Origin: a virus
Strand: one strand, 5' to 3'
IMG/VR virus record: IMGVR_UViG_3300025106_000005
Location: 1-37,440 of that record
Length of the DNA stretch: 37,440 bases
Below, piece after piece: positions 1 to 6,772 of the stretch (the first letter of the stretch is position 1; every line of letters starts with the position of its first letter). Made by a program: the position numbers and the translations under genes. Below the pieces are notes generated by a model. That model was not told where the DNA came from. It searched no databases and saw only the letters and a list, made by a program, of their open reading frames with translations.

Positions 1-63
1 AAAAGAGGAGGCAGTGTTTTAGGTGGATTGGGTAATATTTTAGATGGTGATGGTTGGAGATAA
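1..63 (+). CDS. C-terminal end of a host protein (partial)
   Basis: The reading frame is open from the first base and stops with TAA at 61-63, giving the last 20 residues of a protein that starts outside the window. The tail is glycine-rich (SVLGGLGNILDGDGWR), which resembles the ends of DUF937/YidB-type proteins, but 20 residues are too few to assign a family. A strong terminator follows 22 bases later. It marks the left host flank of the prophage. Confidence 0.6.
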   Translation, partial: KRGGSVLGGLGNILDGDGWR

Positions 64-85
64 TTTATCAATAGTTCAATATAAA

Positions 86-119
86 AAAGCGGCAGTGAAC
101 TAAATTTCACTGCCGCTTT
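86..119 (+). terminator. Intrinsic terminator of the left host gene
   Basis: A perfect 14-bp stem (AAAGCGGCAGTGAA at 86-99 with its complement at 106-119) closes a 6-base loop. It lies directly after the host stop codon. The stem is flanked by A-rich and T-rich sequence, so it could also stop leftward transcription leaving the prophage. Confidence 0.85.
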
Positions 120-179
120 ATTAGGGGGCAAAACTAACTAAACAAAAGAGTTCACCGTATAAAATAGTACTGCTGTGCA

Positions 180-251
180 GGTTACAGGTATATTTTGCCG
201 ATTTTTTCCGACTGGTATAGTTGGGTATTGTGCGGTTATAGTTGGATTTTT
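180..251 (+). repeat. Three imperfect 17-18 bp direct repeats, candidate transposase end sites
   Basis: GGTTACAGGTATATTTT (180-196), GGTATAGTTGGGTATTG (214-230) and GGTTATAGTTGGATTTTT (234-251) share the core GGT(T)AYAGTTGG followed by T-rich sequence. Three sub-terminal sites per end is what Mu has (L1-L3). A related string, CTGGTTTGTTAGCATACG, is on the minus strand near 36240-36223 at the other end. The role as transposase-binding sites is inference. Confidence 0.35.
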
Positions 252-273
252 GGGGCAGAAATGCCCCTTTTTT
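252..273 (+). terminator. Rightward intrinsic terminator with GAAA loop
   Basis: GGGGCA (252-257), loop GAAA, TGCCCC (262-267), then six T. The T-run is on the plus strand only, so it stops rightward transcription, yet there is no rightward gene between the host terminator at 119 and this point. It may end a short non-coding transcript or insulate the leftward early operon from outside transcription. Confidence 0.65.
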
Positions 274-321
274 GTGTTTTTGATTTGATTTCTATAGAAA
301 TATGCGGAAAAACAGAAGATT

Positions 322-348
322 AAAAAAAATGCGGTTTAAAACGCTTTT
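322..348 (-). terminator. Weak candidate terminator of the early operon
   Basis: Read on the minus strand, an imperfect hairpin (AAAAGCG, an 8-base loop, CGC) runs into eight T. It is the best leftward terminator candidate downstream of the last early gene at 514, but the stem is short and mismatched. Confidence 0.3.
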
Positions 349-513
349 AACGGTGAATGAATTTGAGTATTTGGAATTTTGTAAAAACTTCACCGTGTAA
401 TTCACCGTTTAAAATGGTGAATGATGTTTGTATTTTTGGTTTTTCAAAGATGTTTGACTGCTGTTATGGCAGCAAAATTTTACATTTTTTAGTTAGATAA
501 AAAGAAAATATTA

Positions 514-750
514 TTAAAAACCATTGCATAACTCTACAAATTCCCAACCAATAAGTATATTCTGATTGTATTTTTTTCTAAACTCAACTATATAATATGG
601 TCTATCAAATTCTGTAGGTTCATCCAATTGATTTTCAATATTAATATTCAATTGCAAATTGTTAACCCTAATTCTTACTTTATCCTCCCTGAAAACACTT
701 GCTGGTGGTAGTAGTTTTCTAGCCTCTTGGATAATATTTTCTAATGTCAT
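514..750 (-). CDS. Hypothetical protein, last gene of the early operon
   Basis: A 78-residue protein that I do not recognise. It is mixed charged and hydrophobic with no membrane segment, signal peptide or clear motif. The ATG overlaps the stop of the upstream gene by four bases (747-750), which suggests translational coupling. It is the most distal gene of the leftward early operon, nearest the prophage end, where Mu-like phages keep non-essential accessory genes. Confidence 0.6.
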   Translation of the reverse strand: MTLENIIQEARKLLPPASVFREDKVRIRVNNLQLNINIENQLDEPTEFDRPYYIVEFRKKYNQNILIGWEFVELCNGF

Positions 751-995
751 AGCTGTGTATATTTTGGAAGATATTCATAAGGTTTAAAGTCTGGGTTTTC
801 ATAATCTGCCTCTCGTTCAAAAAAGCTTTCATGAACACACTCAATTAATAAATTATTTCTATAACAGTAGTCTAAAAATTGAACTAGCTTTTCAGGCTCT
901 TCAATCGAATTCGCATCTTCTCCACCTAATGATACCTTGTAAGCTTCTGCTTTAATTCTTTCATCTCTGTTAATTAGGTAACAATACTGCCCCAA
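747..995 (-). CDS. Hypothetical early protein
   Basis: An 82-residue acidic protein of unknown function. The only start available upstream of the conserved-looking body is TTG at 995; there is no internal methionine, so the start is uncertain. The 5' end overlaps the preceding gene by about 22 bases and its stop overlaps the next ATG. No signal peptide or membrane helix is present. It is packed head-to-tail with the other distal early genes. Confidence 0.5.
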   Translation of the reverse strand: MGQYCYLINRDERIKAEAYKVSLGGEDANSIEEPEKLVQFLDYCYRNNLLIECVHESFFEREADYENPDFKPYEYLPKYTQL

Positions 996-1186
996 GTAAA
1001 ATATGTTTCTATGTCTTTATGTGACCATTGCCATCCTTGTGAATTTGATTTAGATTTAATTCTTCGAATTAGCACTGTCTTTTCTATAATACTTGAGCCA
1101 CCTAATGCTTTTGGTCGATTAATATTACAACGACATAAAGCCTTTACAGTTAAACCAATTGCTGGTAATTGATTTAATTTCTCCAT
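974..1186 (-). CDS. Small basic hypothetical protein
   Basis: A 70-residue lysine- and arginine-rich protein. It carries a CRCN motif near residue 18 and a run RRIKSKSNSQGWQWSHKD in the second half, which would suit nucleic-acid contact, but I cannot place it in a family. It overlaps the gene upstream by 13 bases, consistent with an operon. Confidence 0.5.
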   Translation of the reverse strand: MEKLNQLPAIGLTVKALCRCNINRPKALGGSSIIEKTVLIRRIKSKSNSQGWQWSHKDIETYFTWGSIVT

Positions 1187-1608
1187 TGCTGTGCAGCTAG
1201 GTAGGTTTCACAATATTTTTTCTCTGCATTTCCTTTTACTCTCAGATAAGTATTTATAAAATAAAATGCCATTACTCTATCTTCATCGCTTAACTTTTCC
1301 CAAAGCTTTAAACTGCGTTTACGACTGCTTCTTTGCTTATCATTATACTTGTTCCAAAACATTTCAAATGTTACTTCCTGCGTTAGCTCTACTACAGTTA
1401 CATCGTTTTTACTGCTTATTAGTTTTGCCCATTCGATGAAGCTGTTGATATGTACATGTAGATTTTTTACTACCGATTCTACAATTGAAGTATTAATACT
1501 TTGCTCTTTTATTTCGAATCCTAATAACTGACCAGCTTTGCTGTAAGTGTAAATAACTCCTTCAGGCATTTTTTGACTGGTTACGCTAAACTTGGTAACT
1601 GTTTGCAT
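1174..1608 (-). CDS. Protein with replisome-organiser-like C-terminal motif
   Basis: 144 residues. The C-terminal half shows the pattern FWNKYNDK...KLWEKLSDED...YLAAQQW. This FW..Y / LW..L / YL...W arrangement is seen at the ends of many phage and mobile-element replication-organiser proteins (established pattern, recognised by eye). The N-terminal half has no motif I know. The protein is shorter than full replication initiators, so it may be a stand-alone copy of that module. It overlaps both neighbours. Confidence 0.55.
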   Translation of the reverse strand: MQTVTKFSVTSQKMPEGVIYTYSKAGQLLGFEIKEQSINTSIVESVVKNLHVHINSFIEWAKLISSKNDVTVVELTQEVTFEMFWNKYNDKQRSSRKRSLKLWEKLSDEDRVMAFYFINTYLRVKGNAEKKYCETYLAAQQWRN

Positions 1609-1898
1609 ATTGGTAATTTTGGTTCTATCAATGGTCTTACAAAAGCATTGTAATCATCGCTGGTTGGTGAAAAAATGTTATTAATTGCAAAGCTTTCTGA
1701 AAGCTTTAAATTGAATGTTATATGCTTTTTACCAGTTGGAAAAAATTCAAACTTGTGTAAGAGCCTTTTGTAACAATCGGCAACAACTGTACTTTCTACC
1801 TCCCAATCTTCAACTGGTGCTGCCATCATTGTCTGCTTCACTAGTTCCCCAAAAATTATCCATTGAAATCTGTTGAGCTTTATGGTTACGTTTTTCAT
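1581..1898 (-). CDS. Hypothetical early protein
   Basis: 105 residues, function unknown. The ATG at 1898 gives an 89-base overlap with the upstream gene, unusually long for this compact operon. Methionines at residues 24 and 25 (about 1829 and 1826) would cut the overlap to about 20 bases. I keep the longer form because residues 1-20 look like coherent protein (alternating hydrophobic and charged, KLNRFQWIIFGELVKQ). The stop overlaps the next gene by 28 bases. Confidence 0.5.
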   Translation of the reverse strand: MKNVTIKLNRFQWIIFGELVKQTMMAAPVEDWEVESTVVADCYKRLLHKFEFFPTGKKHITFNLKLSESFAINNIFSPTSDDYNAFVRPLIEPKLPICKQLPSLA

Positions 1899-2091
1899 CT
1901 TCTAATTTTTTCAATTCGGTTTTTACATCAACTTTTAGCCAGCTGTAAAATGTTCTTAAACTTATTTTAAACTTGGGATACACACTTTGATGAAACACAT
2001 ATTCCATTACCATTCCTGGTCTATATTCTGCCTTAAAGAATTCCTGTACTTCTTGTATTCGTTTCAATTTATTTTCAGGTGTGTATGCCAT
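1810..2091 (-). CDS. Small HTH-like early protein
   Basis: 93 residues. Residues 5-50 look like a helix-turn-helix: KLKRIQEVQEFFKAEYRPG followed by SLRTFYSWLK, reminiscent of regulators that recognise DNA through a TFYSWL-type helix. The rest is basic, then acidic at the C-terminus. A role in middle or late gene control is possible, but this is inference from position and fold only. Confidence 0.5.
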   Translation of the reverse strand: MAYTPENKLKRIQEVQEFFKAEYRPGMVMEYVFHQSVYPKFKISLRTFYSWLKVDVKTELKKLEDEKRNHKAQQISMDNFWGTSEADNDGSTS

Positions 2092-2095
2092 GTGT

Positions 2096-2515
2096 TTACA
2101 ATTTTTTTGCAGCTGCTTTTATAAAATCTCTCTTTACTTTTTCGGCATTTCTACGTAGCAACCACAGTTCTTTTGTGTTATAGTTATTGAATGGCTTTTT
2201 TTGCCCATTTACGCCGTAGTTTTCTGCCCAAGCCTTACAATCGTCAACCGTTCTGCCAATGCTTTTAAATATGGCTATTATCGCCTTTCTAAGCTTATCG
2301 TTTTTATCGTTAACATAGTCGGTACTAGTATATTTATTCGGGCTAATATTTACAATTTGCCGTTCGAACTCTTTGAATTCTTGAAACGATAAGGCTGATA
2401 AGCTGCAATGTTTGCCACCAGTAAAATCAAATACTAAATCTTCTTTGGTTACTGCTGCTCCTTGAGCATTTAGTTGGTTAATAATTGCGAAAACTCTAGC
2501 ATATTGATTTTTCAT
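2096..2515 (-). CDS. GemA-like (gp16/DUF1018-type) protein
   Basis: 139 residues from ATG 2515, which sits 2 bases after the previous stop; a longer frame to 2566 exists but would overlap that gene. It has the GemA layout: an N-terminal segment with LVFDFTGGKHCSLSAL...EFKEFERQ (compare the S-x-x-x-LS-x-x-E pattern) and a C-terminal part with CKAWAENYGV and FNNYNTKELWLL. In Mu, GemA alters host DNA supercoiling and gene expression. The assignment is from pattern memory, not a search. Confidence 0.55.
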   Translation of the reverse strand: MKNQYARVFAIINQLNAQGAAVTKEDLVFDFTGGKHCSLSALSFQEFKEFERQIVNISPNKYTSTDYVNDKNDKLRKAIIAIFKSIGRTVDDCKAWAENYGVNGQKKPFNNYNTKELWLLRRNAEKVKRDFIKAAAKKL

Positions 2516-2516
2516 A

Positions 2517-2696
2517 CTAATCGAATTGTTGGTGTGTTTGAATAGCTTCGTGTACATCTGCCCCACTCTGGTAGTATTGTAAAAATTCTTGCTCGGAAAA
2601 CTGATGCCCTACTGAATACGAATATTCTTCAACAGCAATTTTATTGGCGTTTTCCATGTACACTTCAAAACTGATTTGTGTTTTATTGAGTATCAT
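2517..2696 (-). CDS. 59-residue early ORF
   Basis: ATG at 2696 to TAG at 2517, in the gap between the ParB-like and GemA-like genes. It encodes an acidic protein beginning MILNKTQISFEVYMENANK. The stop is followed after one base by the ATG of the GemA-like gene (TAG-T-ATG), so the two are probably translationally coupled. The composition is coding-like and the frame fills an otherwise empty 200-base gap. Function unknown. Confidence 0.55.
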   Translation of the reverse strand: MILNKTQISFEVYMENANKIAVEEYSYSVGHQFSEQEFLQYYQSGADVHEAIQTHQQFD

Positions 2697-2719
2697 TTTA
2701 GGTTTGGTTTAAAGAGGTT

Positions 2720-3433
2720 TTAAAGGTTTATTCTGTTTTTACCATGACGACGAAAGTTGTATAGTTCTAAAAGCATATCGGTATATTGCTTTCTATCGAT
2801 GCACTTTACAAAGCTTCGTTGCTGCTGCTCTATTTGATGAAGCAGAACGCTGATTTCAAAGTTTTCTAAGCTGCTAACTGTAGTGATTGCTCTGATAAAG
2901 CTTACTTGATAAATGAATGTGCCATATTGCTCTAGTTTCTGAAGGATTTCTCCAATTCTATAGGCTTTCATTCCGTTTTCTATTCTAAACTCACCTGCTC
3001 TAAAATCGTCTAAAAGCGACTTAGTGTTAGTTCTACTTTCAAAAAAACCAATGGCTATAGTGAGTGTAATTTTTGGGTATTTATTTAAAAAAGTACTTAG
3101 TTTTTTGTACTCTTCTTTACCTTCTACTACATAAAAATTTAGGTAATATTCAAGCTGCCAATTTTTTTTATTGCTGTTGAGCATAGCAATATCGTTATTC
3201 GTAATGCTACTATCAATTACATAGTAAATAGGTAGTTGTAAAATGGTTGCAGCTTCTAATCTGTGCTGCCCATCGATTACTTGCATCTCCTTATTTACAC
3301 TAATTGGGTTTAGGTGCAATAGGTTTTTTAGACGTATTGCTGCAACTAATTTTTTTACATGTTTTGCATCAACCTCTCGATTGCTATTGATGCTTTTGAA
3401 TATAGCGTAATCCCTTGTTTGTAATACTTGCAT
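2720..3433 (-). CDS. ParB/DGQHR-type protein
   Basis: 237 residues from the ATG at 3433, which lies just after the upstream stop; an earlier ATG at 3466 would overlap that gene. Residues 10-75 form a ParB N-terminal-like fold with the signature VIDGQHRLEAA after a TRDYAIF...REVDAKHVKKLV segment. This domain binds or cleaves DNA, or hydrolyses CTP, in ParB/Spo0J/Srx relatives. The C-terminal 150 residues are alpha-helical with no HTH I can recognise. Mu-like phages often carry a ParB-like gene here. Its exact role is unknown. Confidence 0.65.
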   Translation of the reverse strand: MQVLQTRDYAIFKSINSNREVDAKHVKKLVAAIRLKNLLHLNPISVNKEMQVIDGQHRLEAATILQLPIYYVIDSSITNNDIAMLNSNKKNWQLEYYLNFYVVEGKEEYKKLSTFLNKYPKITLTIAIGFFESRTNTKSLLDDFRAGEFRIENGMKAYRIGEILQKLEQYGTFIYQVSFIRAITTVSSLENFEISVLLHQIEQQQRSFVKCIDRKQYTDMLLELYNFRRHGKNRINL

Positions 3434-3437
3434 GGCT

Positions 3438-3770
3438 TTAGTTTTTAGACATTCCTGCATTTGCAATGCCGTAAGGTGAACGATTGCTATAAATAGCTGG
3501 TGGGCGTTGATAAGGTTTTGTTTCTTGCTGTTTTTCTACAATCACTGGCTCAGATGTAGTGTCGTATTTCTTTGGCAAAACCACATCTTTAACATCTTCT
3601 TTTTTCTGCACCTCTTGTAATTCTTCTTTACTTACTTTATCGAATGCTGTTTTTTGCATTCGCCAAGCTTTAGAAATACATACACCTAATAGTTGTGCTA
3701 TTTCTTTTGTTTTTAAATGAGGGTTGCTTAACAAAAAGGTTCTTTGTTGTTCTGTAATTACTTGTTGCAT
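3438..3770 (-). CDS. HTH-containing early protein
   Basis: 110 residues. Residues 15-45 (LLSNPHLKTKEIAQLLGVCISKAWRMQKT, given here as landmarks only: KTKEIAQLLGV then KAWRMQK) form a clear helix-turn-helix of the replication-initiator or MerR-like kind. A charged linker rich in K, E and V follows, then a proline-containing tail. It is probably a DNA-binding accessory or regulatory protein. Its start overlaps the end of the upstream gene by 13 bases. Confidence 0.55.
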   Translation of the reverse strand: MQQVITEQQRTFLLSNPHLKTKEIAQLLGVCISKAWRMQKTAFDKVSKEELQEVQKKEDVKDVVLPKKYDTTSEPVIVEKQQETKPYQRPPAIYSNRSPYGIANAGMSKN

Positions 3771-4162
3771 GGTGTTACAGGTTTAAAGAGTTCTTCAATG
3801 TCGACGGCTATTTCTTTTACTGTTTCGTTAATCATAATGTTTATGATTATAAGCCTACTTAAATCGCTTGTTACCTCATTGTTTTTATAAACGCCAACAA
3901 TTTTTTCGTTTAATTGAGATAAGCCTATTAAAAGAATATCAGTAAATGCTTTGTAGGTTTCTGTATCTGATATGCCATACTCATGCAATCCATCTTGCCT
4001 ACCACTCCATAAAACGTTTAACATTATAAAATAAAAACGCTTTCGTATATCAGCTATTATGAAAACATTATTAGCGAACATTTTTTCTAATTCTGTATTC
4101 ATTTCAAGCCATAAGTGAATGTAGAAAACCAATTTTGTGATAAAATTTTCTTTGTGAAACAT
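3758..4162 (-). CDS. Hypothetical early protein
   Basis: 134 residues from ATG 4162. An ATG at 4195 is in frame but lies inside the terminator hairpin at 4185-4211, so a downstream start is more likely (another ATG is at 4102). It is largely helical, with isoleucine-rich stretches (RLIIINIMINETVKEIAVDIEEL) but no convincing membrane span. I do not recognise it. It is the first gene after the internal terminator, so its expression depends on read-through or a local promoter. Confidence 0.5.
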   Translation of the reverse strand: MFHKENFITKLVFYIHLWLEMNTELEKMFANNVFIIADIRKRFYFIMLNVLWSGRQDGLHEYGISDTETYKAFTDILLIGLSQLNEKIVGVYKNNEVTSDLSRLIIINIMINETVKEIAVDIEELFKPVTPCNK

Positions 4163-4184
4163 GCTTTTAAATTTTAGTTTTTTT

Positions 4185-4211
4185 AAAAAAACCACCTGTA
4201 GAAACAGGCGG
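4185..4211 (-). terminator. Internal terminator of the early operon
   Basis: On the minus strand CCGCCTGT (4211-4204), loop TTCT, ACAGGTGG (4199-4192, one G-U pair) is followed by seven T (4191-4185). This is a canonical rho-independent terminator between the DUF3164 gene and the next early gene. It would split the operon into a transposition block and an accessory block. Confidence 0.75.
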
Positions 4212-4242
4212 ACAACTTAACCATTGAAATTTACCTATGAGC

Positions 4243-4983
4243 CTACTGCTGTACTTCTTCAGTTGCAGCTGTAGGCTGAGGCTGCTCTTCTTCTATTTCT
4301 TTGGAAGGAAATGGTGCTTCAGAAATGTTTAGCGGCAATACAAGTGTTTCTCCAGTTGTGCTTTTAAACACACATTGTACAAATTCTTTACTCCTTGTTG
4401 GCTTGTAAGCATCCTGTATTATTTGAATAGCATCGATAAAGCTTTCATTGCCTGTTTTATCTGCCATTTGGCGTAATTGCAATACACGAGAAGCCTTTAA
4501 ATTACCTTTACTATCTTTTGATAGCAGCTTTAAAACCGAATCAACTAATACTTGCGTTTCTTGGTTTGTAGCAAGGCTTTTAATATAATCGTTGACTTTC
4601 GCAATTCCAGTGTTCGCTGTATCATCCCAATTATCGCTTAGTCTAAAACCGATGGTAATTTGAATAGCTCCATCTTTACTGGTAAATGTGTGGGTGTTTT
4701 GCTCTTCCTCACGGCCGTATAATTCGGCTTTCATTTTAGTGAGCGTTTTAAAGGTATCGAATGCCAATTCTTTGGCTTCGCTTAAGGCTTCACTTGCCGA
4801 CTTTAATACTGGATATACCGTATGCACTGCATTATCTGCAAGTTCCTTATACTTTGCTCTTTCTTTGGCAATGTTTTCTTTTTTACTTTTTTCCTCTTCA
4901 GCCAATTGTTTCATTAATTCAGCCCTTTGCTCAGGCGTAAGTTTATTAATGTCAATTACTGGTGCTGTTGTTGTTGTTTCCAT
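4243..4983 (-). CDS. DUF3164 family protein
   Basis: 246 residues. The start (VIDINKLTPEQRAELMKQL) and the order of elements match DUF3164, a family almost confined to Mu-like phages and placed just downstream of the transposase and ATPase. After a charged coiled coil (residues 20-80) comes a beta-rich segment with ITIGFRLSDNWDDTANTGIAKV, a helical bundle (VLQLRQMADKTGNESFIDAIQIIQ) and a C-terminal strand region ending in a proline- and glutamine-rich tail. Its biochemical role is not established. Confidence 0.75.
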   Translation of the reverse strand: METTTTAPVIDINKLTPEQRAELMKQLAEEEKSKKENIAKERAKYKELADNAVHTVYPVLKSASEALSEAKELAFDTFKTLTKMKAELYGREEEQNTHTFTSKDGAIQITIGFRLSDNWDDTANTGIAKVNDYIKSLATNQETQVLVDSVLKLLSKDSKGNLKASRVLQLRQMADKTGNESFIDAIQIIQDAYKPTRSKEFVQCVFKSTTGETLVLPLNISEAPFPSKEIEEEQPQPTAATEEVQQ

Positions 4984-5003
4984 GATAAAAAATGGTGTTT
5001 TAT

Positions 5004-5402
5004 TTATAAAATGTTTTCTATTTCTAAAAGCCCTAGCAAGTCTTGCTCAAGGTTTTCATCATTCAATAAGTAGCATTTGTATTGTTCATAGGTTAGGTTA
5101 GCCATCCTTTGAACCTTGTTGTATATATAATGGTGATCATCTTGCATCCACTTAAGTTTCCACCATCTCCAGTACCAGTTTCCTACAATACTTTTCGTTA
5201 GGTAGTTTTCAATTTTCTCGGCATCGGAATCGTAGATGCGACTAAACAAGTGGGCAAACCTTTGTCCGTAATCAAGCATCATATCAATCCACTCCTCTTT
5301 GGTAACTATTTGCTCAATAATTATCAATCTATTGTTGCTAACCTTTAGCATATCTATGCTACATTCTGTACGTGTTACATTATGTGTACTTGCTGTTGGC
5401 AT
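5004..5402 (-). CDS. Hypothetical early protein after MuB-like ATPase
   Basis: 132 residues from ATG 5402, two bases after the ATPase stop. It is rich in aromatic residues (NWYWRWWKLKWMQDDHHYIYNKVQRM) and helical; no family recognised. The 13-base string AGCATAGATATGC, with the start ATG near its end, is duplicated 51 bases downstream around an in-frame ATG at 5351 (residue 18), so two initiation sites are possible. The downstream one would remove a polar N-terminus. Confidence 0.55.
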   Translation of the reverse strand: MPTASTHNVTRTECSIDMLKVSNNRLIIIEQIVTKEEWIDMMLDYGQRFAHLFSRIYDSDAEKIENYLTKSIVGNWYWRWWKLKWMQDDHHYIYNKVQRMANLTYEQYKCYLLNDENLEQDLLGLLEIENIL

Positions 5403-5404
5403 AT

Positions 5405-6322
5405 CTATGCTGATTTACGGTTTAATTTTACCATCTGTTTAATTCTGCGTAAGTCGGTTACTACTCTCAACACAACTGGTTGAGACTTGATGGTTATATT
5501 TTTACGCACTGGCTTACTTTTTTCAAAGGCATCTTTAATTTTTTCCTCGTCATCAAATCCATTCAGTTTGCAAATGCCGATTACTTCTTGTATGGTGCTA
5601 CCAATAAGCTTAATTGAGCGTCTACCAAATCGGCTATCAATTTCATCATAGCCTTTCCAACCGTTTTTTACACCTGTTTCAATTTCTTTATCTAAATCTT
5701 CAGGGCCTGCAATAACAACGCTTAAAAAATCTTCACACTCATTGAATAAGGGTATTAAATACAGCTTTGCAGAACGCTTGAGTTTGTTGGCTTCGTCAAT
5801 TAAAATTTGTGGCTTTAATTGGCTTTTTTGCTGTAGGTGTTCAATTACTATTTCTACCATTTCGTTAGGGTTTTTATAGCCCTTAGAAATGCTTATTCCT
5901 AATGTTTGGCATAGCTTAGACATAAATTCCTTTTTACCCCATTCTAAGCAACGTATATAGTATACATTGCCCCCTTTATCGTTTTGAGCATAGTATTTTA
6001 AGCCTGTGCTTTTGCCAATTCCACCACTATCGACTATTCTTAAAAAAGTACTGTTTACCCTTGCATCGTGAAGCACTTTAGCAATGCTTTTGCAGTCGGT
6101 GTTTTCGTAGGTTAGCCAAGTATTAAATAAGCCCAATTTTAAACCAACTTCAAACCAAGCTTCATCGCCTTTGGTGTTGTATTTGTTGGCTTTCATTAAG
6201 TTGATGGCTGTTGGTGATACGTTGCAAAAAATTGCGACTGCTTCGTATGTGCCTAATTGCTCTTTTTTTGCTTCAATTAGTTGAATGATGCTTTGTTTCT
6301 GTTCTGTTGTTACATTTGGCAT
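5405..6322 (-). CDS. MuB-type transposition ATPase
   Basis: 305 residues, close to Mu B (312). An N-terminal HTH region (residues 25-50, AVAIFCNVSPTAINLMKANK) precedes an AAA+ ATPase with Walker A GGIGKST (100-106) and Walker B ILIDEA (173-178). A sensor-like SVVIAGP follows near 205, and a basic C-terminus (VTDLRRIKQMVKLNRKSA). MuB binds DNA non-specifically in an ATP-dependent way, delivers target DNA to the transposase and gives target immunity. It lies downstream of the transposase gene, as in Mu, but two small genes intervene. Confidence 0.9.
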   Translation of the reverse strand: MPNVTTEQKQSIIQLIEAKKEQLGTYEAVAIFCNVSPTAINLMKANKYNTKGDEAWFEVGLKLGLFNTWLTYENTDCKSIAKVLHDARVNSTFLRIVDSGGIGKSTGLKYYAQNDKGGNVYYIRCLEWGKKEFMSKLCQTLGISISKGYKNPNEMVEIVIEHLQQKSQLKPQILIDEANKLKRSAKLYLIPLFNECEDFLSVVIAGPEDLDKEIETGVKNGWKGYDEIDSRFGRRSIKLIGSTIQEVIGICKLNGFDDEEKIKDAFEKSKPVRKNITIKSQPVVLRVVTDLRRIKQMVKLNRKSA

Positions 6323-6357
6323 AGGAATAAAATTTAACGGTGTTTAAGTTTTGTTGT

Positions 6358-6386
6358 AGAGCGGTGGTGCAAACACCGCTCTTTTT
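6358..6386 (+). terminator. Hairpin between early genes, terminator-like on the plus strand
   Basis: AGAGCGGTG (6358-6366), a 7-base loop and CACCGCTCT (6374-6382) form a perfect 9-bp stem followed by TTTT. The T-run is on the strand opposite to the operon, so it would stop antisense transcription. In the leftward mRNA it would be a stable intercistronic hairpin 36 bases before the MuB-like start, perhaps protecting the mRNA end or tuning translation. Confidence 0.6.
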
Positions 6387-6603
6387 AATCGGCAACTATG
6401 TGTGGGCTTTGTAAATAATCTTTCATTCTTTGTTCTAAAGCCTTAGTTGTTGTAAAGCCATCTTCCAAAGTGTGCCATTCGGGTTTTAAAACTGTTTTGC
6501 CTTTAATACGTCTCGTAAACTTGTGACCAACCATGTGTGTTACTTCTTTACGGATGATTGTAAACCCTGCTTTAAGCAGCTTTAACTGGTCTTTTGCTTC
6601 CAT
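6385..6603 (-). CDS. Small basic hypothetical protein
   Basis: 72 residues and basic, with an N-terminal helix (QLKLLKAGFTIIR) and a C-terminal helix; no membrane span or known motif. It lies between the small membrane protein and the ATPase gene and shares the operon. It may be a DNA-binding accessory protein, but that is only a guess from its charge. Confidence 0.55.
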   Translation of the reverse strand: MEAKDQLKLLKAGFTIIRKEVTHMVGHKFTRRIKGKTVLKPEWHTLEDGFTTTKALEQRMKDYLQSPHIVAD

Positions 6604-6772
6604 TGTTGATTTGTTTTTTAGTTTTTTGAATGTCTTTGAAGATTAGAAAAATGATACATACTAAAAATGTCATGGCTGCTAAAAAGAAGAACAGGAAAAC
6701 GGCTAAAAAGAGCAAGTTTGCATTGTTACTGGTTTCGAGTGTTGAGCCATTAAATAAAAGGAGCAGTTTCAT
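6572..6772 (-). CDS. Small single-span membrane protein
   Basis: 66 residues from ATG 6772. A GTG at 6805 in the same frame would overlap the transposase stop by 14 bases. One strong hydrophobic segment (LLFLAVFLFFFLAAMTFLVC and following, about residues 18-45) is followed by a lysine-rich tail (KDIQKTKKQINNGSKRP), predicting N-out/C-in topology. A membrane protein between the transposase and MuB genes is unusual. It might act in superinfection exclusion or early host takeover, but nothing in the sequence proves it. Confidence 0.55.
   Translation of the reverse strand: MKLLLLFNGSTLETSNNANLLFLAVFLFFFLAAMTFLVCIIFLIFKDIQKTKKQINNGSKRPVKAA

Larger units (their letters stand above)
151..421. repeat. 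Five copies of TTCACCGT in the left intergenic region
   Basis: The octamer TTCACCGT, or a one-base variant, occurs at 151-158, 389-396 and 401-408 on the plus strand and at 350-357 and 414-421 (TTCACCAT) on the minus strand. The copies at 401 and 414 form an inverted pair, as do those at 350 and 389. Such a cluster is typical of protein-binding sites. It could be transposase sites, operators, or host sequence if the prophage end lies further in. I see no gene in 120-513; besides these repeats it holds the 180-251 repeats and two terminator-like hairpins. Confidence 0.55.

Noticed and set aside
151-421. CRISPR-like repeats
   Set aside because: The repeats are only eight bases, in both orientations and irregularly spaced; no cas genes are present.
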